From an uncultured Chloroflexota bacterium (GTDB lineage: Bacteria > Chloroflexota > Limnocylindria > Limnocylindrales > CSP1-4), in assembly GCA_903930745.1 (NCBI GenBank), contig CAIYZX010000056.1, forward strand, positions 1 through 10,941: a stretch of 10,941 bases of DNA, read 5' to 3'. The notes beneath the pieces were generated by a model that saw only the letters and a list, made by a program, of their open reading frames with translations, was not told the DNA's origin and did no database searches. Below, one piece after another: positions 5,560 to 10,941 of this stretch (position 1 is the stretch's first letter; every line of letters begins with the position of its first letter). A program made the translations under genes and the position numbers.

Positions 5560-6761
5560 CGAAGCCGCTGCCTGGGGATCCCTGCCTCACGCCGATGGTG
5601 CACCGCCCCATCCCGGGGCCTCGGCGTGTGCGCGTGGTGCAGCTGATGCAGTCCGGCACGAACGGCGGCGCCCAGGAGCACGTCTTCAGCCTCGTCTCCC
5701 GCATGGACCCGGAGCACTACGACGTCTCCATCGTCTCGCTCACACCGGGCTCCGCGGTGAACAAGCTCCGCCGGCACGGCTTCGATGTCACGGTGATCGA
5801 CACGCCCGATGACGTCCTGGCCACCGCGCAGCTGACCGCCCACCTCGCCGACGTCCGCCCGGACGTCCTGCACAACCACATGTACCGCGCCGAGGTGGTG
5901 GGCACGAAGGCCGCGATGGCGCTCGCCGCCGCCGGCCACCGCCGCCCGTGGGTGATGGGCACAGTCCACTCCTCGAGAATCCGGTCCGACGAGGACCAGG
6001 CGCTGCTCCGTGGCCTCACGGCGCACATGGACCGCCTGGTGGTGGTCTCGAAGGCGATCGACGCCAAGGTGGTGGAGGAGGGCCGCACCGCCGCCCCGCG
6101 CTCGCTGATCTACAACGGCGTTGACCTGGAGCGGTACGACCACCAGGCGCCCTGCTGCACGCTACGGGCGGAGTACGGCATGGAGGCCGATGCGGAGCTG
6201 GTGGGCGTCGTTGGCCGCCTGGAGCTGGAGAAGGGCCATCCCACGCTGCTCGAGGCGTGGCCCCTCGTGCTCGCGGAGCGCCCGAAGGCATACCTCATCG
6301 TGGTGGGCGAGGGGAGCCGCCTGGACCACCTGCACGAGATCGTCCGCACGCAGGGCATCGAGCGGCACGTCATCTTCACCGGCCGCCGTGACGACATCCC
6401 GGCCATCACCGCCGCCCTGGACGTGGCGGTCCTCCCCTCGTACCGCGAGGCGCAGGGTCTCACGATCCTGGAGGCGATGGCGCTCTCCCGTCCCGTGGTG
6501 GCGTCCAACGTGGGCGGCATCCCGGAGATGGTCACCCACGAGAAGACGGGTCTCCTGGTCCCGCCGCACGATCCGCCGGCCCTCGCCGCCGCCATCGTCC
6601 GGGCCCTCTCCGATCACCAGCTGGCGGACATGGTGGCCCGCGCCGGCCACGACCTCGTCCACGACCGCTTCTGCGTCCAGCTGATGGTGAACGCGGTCCA
6701 GGCGCTCTACGACGACGGTGCCCGCGCCGTCCGCCCGCGCGACATCTCCTTCTCCGCCTGA
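5556..6761 (+). CDS. GT4 family glycosyltransferase (GT-B fold, retaining)
   Basis: The ATG at 5556 overlaps the acyltransferase stop as ATGA and gives 401 aa; an upstream extension to 5499 would lie inside that gene. The N-terminal Rossmann domain begins RVRVVQLMQSGTNGGAQEHV (24-43), with the glycine-rich acceptor loop, and continues to VLHNHMYRAE (104-113). The linker carries LIYNGVDLERY (184-194). The donor domain shows VGVVGRLELEKGHPTLLEAW (216-235), LIVVGEGS (247-254), VIFTGRRDDIP (272-282), and the E-x7-E motif spanning E298 to E306 in SYREAQGLTILEAM. The GGIPEMV motif follows (320-326). This is a complete, normal-length enzyme acting on a nucleotide-sugar donor at the inner membrane face. 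A PIG-L deacetylase is encoded further right, a pairing seen in MshA/MshB-type pathways, but nothing here shows that they share a substrate. Confidence 0.92.
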   Translation: MTKPLPGDPCLTPMVHRPIPGPRRVRVVQLMQSGTNGGAQEHVFSLVSRMDPEHYDVSIVSLTPGSAVNKLRRHGFDVTVIDTPDDVLATAQLTAHLADVRPDVLHNHMYRAEVVGTKAAMALAAAGHRRPWVMGTVHSSRIRSDEDQALLRGLTAHMDRLVVVSKAIDAKVVEEGRTAAPRSLIYNGVDLERYDHQAPCCTLRAEYGMEADAELVGVVGRLELEKGHPTLLEAWPLVLAERPKAYLIVVGEGSRLDHLHEIVRTQGIERHVIFTGRRDDIPAITAALDVAVLPSYREAQGLTILEAMALSRPVVASNVGGIPEMVTHEKTGLLVPPHDPPALAAAIVRALSDHQLADMVARAGHDLVHDRFCVQLMVNAVQALYDDGARAVRPRDISFSA

Positions 6762-6772
6762 TACTCGGCTGC

Positions 6773-7654
6773 GTGCCTGTTCCCGTGCCTTCCCCGGCCC
6801 AACCGGACGAGACAGCGGCCACTCGCCGCGAGGCAGGCGTCCGCCTGGCGAAGTTCGCCCTGCTGGTCCTGTCCATCGCGGTCGCCGTCATCTACTGGGT
6901 CACCTGGTACGGCGGCGGTAGTCCCGTGGACGCTCGGGCGTTCTATGACCCGGACTACGCCCGAGACGAGTTCGTCTATCTCTGGACGCCAGCCTTCGCC
7001 CAGGTCACCGCACCCCTGCGGCTGCTGGACTTCGCCAGCTTCGTCGCCGTGGTTCGCGGACTGGAGCTCACCGCCCTCGTCCTGATGGCTCCATACGGGG
7101 CGTGGGCCTTTCTCCTGCTCCCGCCGGTTGCCGCTGAGATCAATGCCGCCAACATCAACCTCCTGCTCGTGCTCGCCATCGGCCTGTCCGTCCGCTACCC
7201 CGCCCTGTGGGCATTCCCGCTGCTCACCAAGCCGTCCGCCGGTGTGGCAATGCTCTGGTACGTGGTCCGCCGGGAATGGCGTTCCGCCGCGATCGGGGTT
7301 GGCGTCGCCGGGTTGATCGCGCTCATCTCCCTCGTGCTTGACCCCGGACAGTGGGTCGCCTGGGTAGGCCGCCTGGTCCAGTTCGGGGACAGCTCCGGAT
7401 GGCCGTTTCCCTGGCCCGTCTGGCCGCGGTTGCCCATCGCTGCCGCCATCGTTGTCTGGGGAGCTCGCACGAACCGGCCGTGGACCGTGGTCCTCGCCGC
7501 AATCATCGGCATGCCAAGGCTGTACTTCCTGTCGCTCGCCATGTTCGTTGGCCTGCTGCCGCTGATGCGGCGTCGCGGAAGTTCGACCCTTCAGGTCTCC
7601 GGCTTCTCTCCGGCCGCCGGGCCACAGGATGCTGCTGATGCGCCTCACGTTTGA
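6773..7654 (+). CDS. Short GT87/DUF2029-like polytopic membrane protein (paralogue B)
   Basis: This 293-aa protein starts at a GTG 11 nt after the GT4 stop; no good Shine-Dalgarno is seen, and a GTG at 6785 is possible. After a Pro-rich N-terminus and helix 1 (about 26-45) come an Asp-rich first loop (VDARAFYDPDYARDEF, 52-67), YLWTPAFAQVTAPLRLL (69-85), AANINLLLVLAIGL (125-138), and LLTKPSAGVAMLWYVVRREWR (150-170). These align in order with the two other short GT87-like proteins here. Candidate key residues are D53 and K153. The distance from that Asp to the Lys is about 100 residues, against 122-123 in the paralogues, so one loop or helix is shorter. The polar C-terminal tail (about 268-293) overlaps the next gene by 26 nt. 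Probably a polyprenyl-linked-sugar transferase; confidence in the family is moderate because this copy is the most divergent. Confidence 0.66.
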   Translation: MPVPVPSPAQPDETAATRREAGVRLAKFALLVLSIAVAVIYWVTWYGGGSPVDARAFYDPDYARDEFVYLWTPAFAQVTAPLRLLDFASFVAVVRGLELTALVLMAPYGAWAFLLLPPVAAEINAANINLLLVLAIGLSVRYPALWAFPLLTKPSAGVAMLWYVVRREWRSAAIGVGVAGLIALISLVLDPGQWVAWVGRLVQFGDSSGWPFPWPVWPRLPIAAAIVVWGARTNRPWTVVLAAIIGMPRLYFLSLAMFVGLLPLMRRRGSSTLQVSGFSPAAGPQDAADAPHV

Positions 7655-9077
7655 CCGTCTCTGGATCGTCATCGCCGTCGCGTTGCCCGCGTTCGTGGCG
7701 CTGCTGGTGCCCATGCCCGCGGTTGACCTCGCGTACCAGGTGCGCGCGGGGGACGAGATCCTCCGGACGGGTGCCCTGCCGGCGACGGACACGTGGACCT
7801 TTACGGTCGCCGGGACGCCGTGGGTGGACCAGCAGTGGCTGGCGCAGGTGGTGCTTGCCGCCGTCCATGCGCTGGGCGGCTGGGAGCTGCTCGCGGTTCT
7901 CCGGGCCGTGCTGGTGTCGGCCGTGACCGGGCTCATGGTGGCGACCGGTGTCGCCCTTGGGGCACGCACGCGCACCGCTGCGATCCTCGCCCTCGCCGGG
8001 TTCCTCCTGGGCGTGATGGCGATGGCGCTCCGGCCGCAGCTCCTGGGCATGGCGGTGTTCGCCCTCCTGCTTCTCCTGGTGGCCGCGCGCCGGAGCCATC
8101 CGCGGGCATTCGTCCTGGCCCCCATCCTCGTCGCCCTCTGGGCGAACCTCCACGGGTCCTTCGTGCTGGCACCGCTCCTCCTGGGGGCCGCCTTCCTTGA
8201 CGACCTGCGGGTGGGCGGTCCTTGGCGGCGATCCCTCGTGGTCCTCGCCGCCGGCGCCGTCGCGACGCTGGTGAACCCGTTCGGCCTTGGCGCCTGGACG
8301 TACGCGGCGGGCATCGGCGCCAACCCCGCGATCACCCGGATGGTCAGCGAGTGGCAGCGCACCGCCGCCTGGCGGATGCCCGGGGTCCTGTTCTACCCGT
8401 CACTGCTGGTGGTCGTCGTGCTCGTGGCGAGGCGGCTTCGGGGGTTCATCTCGACCATGCCGGGAACGTTCCTGCTCGGCGTCTCGCTGGCAGCCCTGGG
8501 TGCCTGGACGGAGCGCGGCGTGGCGTGGTGGGGCCTGGCGCTCCCATTCCTGTTGGCCCCGGTCTTCGCGTCCCCCGGGCCGGCCCCCGAGCCCGTTGAT
8601 GCCAGCAGGCTGCCTGACTGGGCACCCCTGCACCCGGCGCGCGCCCGGCGGGCATCCCGCGTCAACGGCGCCACCGCCGCGCTCCTCGTGGCGCTCGTGA
8701 TCGTCGCCCTGCCCTGGTGGCGCCCGGAGGACCCGCTTGCCGGCCGCACGGGCCTGCTGTCGTACGCCCCAAGCGAGCTCGCCGCGGCGCTGCGCGACAT
8801 CGCCAGGCCCGGCGACCGCGTCGTCGCCCCGCAGACCTGGGGCTCCTGGCTCGAGTGGGCGGTGCCGGACGCGCGCTACTTCATCGACTCGCGGTTCGAG
8901 CTGTACCCGGCGGAGGCCTGGAACGACCACATGGCGCTCGGCACCACGCGGGCCGGCGATGTGCTGGATCGCTGGAACGTGGACATCCTGGTCATGGAGC
9001 CTGGGTCGGATGTGCCGGACGGATGGCGCGCGTTGGAGACCACGCCGGACGGCGCGATCTACGTGCGGACGCCCTAG
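7629..9077 (+). CDS. Polytopic GT-C-like membrane protein with soluble C-terminal domain, function unknown
   Basis: This 482-aa protein has roughly ten hydrophobic segments up to about residue 310, one more at about 349-362, and then a soluble domain (about 364-482). The N-terminus after helix 1 reads DLAYQVRAGDEILRTG (33-48), then ATDTWTFTVAGTPWVDQQW (52-70). This 'D-x-x-x-x-x-x-x-G-x-x-I...P-x-x-D-x-x-(S/T)' layout recurs in many uncharacterised bacterial membrane proteins that resemble GT-C glycosyltransferases. Further landmarks are RPQLLG (135-140), WANLHGSF (171-178), NPFG (216-219) and, in the soluble part, WGSWLEWAVP (404-413) with YFIDSRFELYP (417-427). I recognise the pattern but know of no proven function or gene name. 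Start choice: ATG 7629 (ATG 7638 also possible); it overlaps the upstream gene by 26 nt, indicating cotranscription. It ends tail-to-tail with the leftward gene, sharing CTAG. Confidence 0.8.
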   Translation: MLLMRLTFDRLWIVIAVALPAFVALLVPMPAVDLAYQVRAGDEILRTGALPATDTWTFTVAGTPWVDQQWLAQVVLAAVHALGGWELLAVLRAVLVSAVTGLMVATGVALGARTRTAAILALAGFLLGVMAMALRPQLLGMAVFALLLLLVAARRSHPRAFVLAPILVALWANLHGSFVLAPLLLGAAFLDDLRVGGPWRRSLVVLAAGAVATLVNPFGLGAWTYAAGIGANPAITRMVSEWQRTAAWRMPGVLFYPSLLVVVVLVARRLRGFISTMPGTFLLGVSLAALGAWTERGVAWWGLALPFLLAPVFASPGPAPEPVDASRLPDWAPLHPARARRASRVNGATAALLVALVIVALPWWRPEDPLAGRTGLLSYAPSELAAALRDIARPGDRVVAPQTWGSWLEWAVPDARYFIDSRFELYPAEAWNDHMALGTTRAGDVLDRWNVDILVMEPGSDVPDGWRALETTPDGAIYVRTP

Positions 9078-9847
9078 CGGCCCACCCCGGCGTTCTCGGT
9101 CAGACGAGCCCGTCGCTCGGCATCCCGCCGCCGGCTCGTTGCCCAGGCCACCAGCGGGATCATCAGCATCGGCAGGTCCTGCGCGGAGTAGAAGACGCCA
9201 GCGGCCGAATGCGCGTTGAGCAGCACCTCCACGTACGTTGGCCACATCGGCAGGAAGGCTAGGCAGGCGACGGCCAGCACGGCCAGCGCGATCCACCACC
9301 GGCGGTCACGGATCCCCCACAGGCCCAGCGGAGCGATGGTCACCTTCGTGAGGATCACCACGGCGGGCCAGCGCCAGCGCGTGGCAAGCGCCAGGGCCGC
9401 CACGATCCAGATCCCCGGGTTGCCCGTGAGCAGGTGGACCGCGGTGGGTGGCCAGGCGATGAACGCGGCCATCGTGGCGAGGCCAAGTGGCGACGGGCGC
9501 CACCACCAGGTCATCGCCGCCGTGATGCCCAGCGGGATGAGCCACCAGGCGGGCCACGGCAGGATGGCGCCCGGCACGAAGAGCAGGAGCCACACCGGCG
9601 GATAGAGGACATCGCCGGGCGTGATCTCGTAGGGGCCGGCGGTCTGGCGCGGCAGGTACCACGGCCCGCCGTCCAACCACGTGCGGGTGGCGGTGGCGTA
9701 GTTCCGGTGATCCAGCCCCGCGAGCGCCTCGAGGTTGCCCGCGGGCGCGGTGGCGTACTGCCAGATCCAGGCGGCCAGGAACAGGACGGCCACCACGTAC
9801 CCGGCGAAGGCGCCCGGGGACAGGGCACGCCGCGACGCGGGCGTCAT
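9074..9847 (-). CDS. Short GT87/DUF2029-like polytopic membrane glycosyltransferase (paralogue C)
   Basis: This 257-aa protein starts at an ATG with an AGGGA Shine-Dalgarno 7 nt upstream and lies 41 bp after the PIG-L gene. It is clearly paralogous to the protein at 3471-4241. D46 in the first external loop (GLDHRNY) is at the same residue number. VLYPPVWLLLFVPGAILP (80-97) and TGNPGIWIVAALALATRW (141-158) line up, as does the Lys in ILTKVTIAPLGLWGIRDRRWW (165-185, K168). YPP followed by a long helix and the single Lys in the cytoplasmic loop are typical of GT87-type enzymes, which take sugars from polyprenyl phosphate outside the membrane. It is short for that family, so it may be a minimal or divergent branch. 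The PIG-L neighbour suggests that it acts on an amino- or N-acetyl-sugar glycolipid, which is inference only. Confidence 0.74.
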   Translation of the reverse strand: MTPASRRALSPGAFAGYVVAVLFLAAWIWQYATAPAGNLEALAGLDHRNYATATRTWLDGGPWYLPRQTAGPYEITPGDVLYPPVWLLLFVPGAILPWPAWWLIPLGITAAMTWWWRPSPLGLATMAAFIAWPPTAVHLLTGNPGIWIVAALALATRWRWPAVVILTKVTIAPLGLWGIRDRRWWIALAVLAVACLAFLPMWPTYVEVLLNAHSAAGVFYSAQDLPMLMIPLVAWATSRRRDAERRARLTENAGVGR

Positions 9848-9888
9848 TCCTGGTTCCCTGGCATCCGTGGGCAGACCCGCGGGGACGC

Positions 9889-10941
9889 TCAGGCGGGGGT
9901 GGTGACCCAGTAGCGCTCTGCGAGGCCGCCGGGGACGGCGCCGTTCTCACCGGTGCGGGCGGCGAAGCTGCGGACCGCGTCCGCCATCGCCTTCTGCCCG
10001 TCGAAGAGGCGCTCCATCTGGCTCTCGTACAGCGCGATGCCGCGGATCTTCCGCTCCACGGTGTCGCTGATGTCCGCGTACTCCGCGGCGAGCGAGACAC
10101 CGGCCGGCATGGCGGCGAGCGTGCCTTCCGGCAGATCGTTCAGGGTGCCGAAGCCCTCCCACCACGCGTACGGGAAGTCCTCGTACAGCACGATGCGGCC
10201 GGTCCAGTCCGGGCCGGGCATGACCCACTTGCGGCCGTCCGCGAGGAGCGCGAGGCCGGCGTCACGGGTCAGCTGGTGGTCAACGTGCCCACCGATGCCC
10301 ATGGGCAGGTAGACGCGGGATGGGTCCAGGCGGGCGATCTCCCTGCGGAGGATGTCCACCGGCGCGGGATCGTCAGCGCGGGGGGTGCCCAGCAGCTGCT
10401 CGTCCCCCTCGTAGCCGCGGAAGACGGCGTCCGGGAGGTCAAGCCAGACGAAGGAGACCTCCGAGAAGGCGGCGTAGCGCTCGTCCTCGAGGCGGCGGCG
10501 GGCCATCGCGTCGCCCGCGTCCGCGGCCTCGATGCGCTCGCTGGTCATGACCGCGCCCTGCGTGGTGAGGTCGTCCATCACGGCCTGTCCGGCCATGGAC
10601 GTGTTGCGGACCTGCGCGCGGCGGTACCACGAGGAGCGCTGCCAGAAGCGCTTGGCGTCCGCATCCGCTGCGGCCTGCGTGGCGTCAAGGCCCTCCTTGG
10701 AGGCGGCCCAGGGTGCGTCAGACGCGTCATTCGGGAAGTCCGCGGCCAGGTGGGAGCGGTTGAACGCCTCCGTGGCCGGCCAGACAGCCTTGTTGCCGAA
10801 GCCCAGGGCCTCGCGCTGGTAGTCCGAGAGATCGGCGGACGACCCGCTGCCCGAATAGAGCGTCAGGATCGTGACGTTCTGCCCCAGCTCGCGCAGGCTG
10901 GCGATGAGGCCTCCGCACGACAGCGCGATGTCGTCGGGATG
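9889..10941 (-). CDS. PIG-L family zinc-dependent N-acetylglucosaminyl deacetylase-like protein (N-terminus cut by the right edge)
   Basis: The leftward frame is open from the window edge to TGA at 9889, giving 350 visible residues. The first visible codons are HPDDIALSCGG, the PIG-L zinc/catalytic motif (His-Pro-Asp-Asp), so probably only about 5-15 residues are missing. The second metal motif GGHVDHQL has H219, D221 and H222 (numbered from the visible His). Between them RRLEDERY (149-156) and VWLDLPDAVFRGY (165-177) are standard PIG-L landmarks. These enzymes hydrolyse the N-acetyl group of GlcNAc-type sugars on lipids or small thiol precursors. About 90 residues more than usual separate HPDD from the RRLED helix, an insertion rich in Asn, Trp and Ala (about 50-145). 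An ATG at 10596 is internal and is not the real start. It is cotranscribed with the GT87-like gene downstream (41-bp gap). Confidence 0.9.
   Translation of the reverse strand, partial: HPDDIALSCGGLIASLRELGQNVTILTLYSGSGSSADLSDYQREALGFGNKAVWPATEAFNRSHLAADFPNDASDAPWAASKEGLDATQAAADADAKRFWQRSSWYRRAQVRNTSMAGQAVMDDLTTQGAVMTSERIEAADAGDAMARRRLEDERYAAFSEVSFVWLDLPDAVFRGYEGDEQLLGTPRADDPAPVDILRREIARLDPSRVYLPMGIGGHVDHQLTRDAGLALLADGRKWVMPGPDWTGRIVLYEDFPYAWWEGFGTLNDLPEGTLAAMPAGVSLAAEYADISDTVERKIRGIALYESQMERLFDGQKAMADAVRSFAARTGENGAVPGGLAERYWVTTPA

Noticed and set aside
5556..6761. Naming the GT4 gene mshA because a PIG-L deacetylase is nearby
   Set aside because: The two genes are more than 3 kb apart in different transcription units, and the GT4 has only general family motifs. 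No other mycothiol-pathway gene is present.
6707..8362. 551-codon leftward open frame opposite the GT87-like and GT-C-like genes
   Set aside because: The translation is Arg/Ala/Ser/Gly-rich with no motif, and the rightward strand has clear membrane-protein genes in operon order.
10439..10918. Short alternative frames over the N-terminal half of the PIG-L gene
   Set aside because: They are off-frame. The frame ending at 9889 stays open to the right edge and carries HPDD, RRLED and HVDH in order.
1..10941. tRNA, rRNA, CRISPR array, insertion sequence, attachment site or origin
   Set aside because: No direct repeat arrays, cloverleaf-like sequence, transposase or integrase motif, or AT-rich origin-like stretch was seen while reading both strands.

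Overview
This is a GC-rich (roughly 70% by eye), gene-dense bacterial window with no RNA genes, insertion sequences, phage genes or CRISPR arrays. Frequent GTG starts, 4-base GTGA/ATGA gene overlaps and apparent leaderless -10/start arrangements suggest a high-GC lineage such as Actinomycetota or high-GC Chloroflexota. The sequence alone does not decide between them. Nearly every gene is a glycosyltransferase, a polytopic membrane protein or a tailoring enzyme, so this is a cell-envelope glycan or glycolipid assembly locus.

Layout. A divergent control region at about 4242-4398 separates two transcription units. Leftward: a short GT87-like membrane protein (4241-3471), a soluble GT2 glycosyltransferase (3474-2605), a 105-bp gap, a dolichol-phosphate-mannose-synthase/GtrB-like GT2 with two C-terminal membrane helices (2499-1477), a GtrA-methyltransferase fusion (1480-434), and the start of a DUF2142 membrane protein that runs off the left edge (437 to <1). 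Rightward: a CelD/FemAB-like GNAT acyltransferase (4399-5559), a GT4 glycosyltransferase (5556-6761), a second short GT87-like protein (6773-7654), and a large GT-C-like membrane protein with a soluble C-terminal domain (7629-9077). A third, leftward unit starts beyond the right edge: a PIG-L-family zinc deacetylase (>10941-9889) and a third short GT87-like protein (9847-9074). Its stop codon lies inside the same CTAG as the stop of the convergent rightward unit.

How the genes may work together (inference). The GtrB-like GT2 would charge polyprenyl phosphate with a sugar, and the GtrA domain would move it across the membrane. The GT87-like, DUF2142 and GT-C-like proteins would then use polyprenyl-linked sugars on the outer face. 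The cytoplasmic GT2 and GT4 enzymes, the acyltransferase, the methyltransferase domain and the deacetylase would build or decorate the acceptor.

The most unusual signal is in the divergent region. On each strand a -10-like hexamer sits exactly 6 nt before the start codon of a tiny ORF (14 codons leftward, 17 codons rightward). Each mini-ORF stop overlaps the GTG start of the first real gene as GTGA, the same junction used between the operon's genes. This looks like a pair of leaderless, translationally coupled leader peptides facing away from each other.
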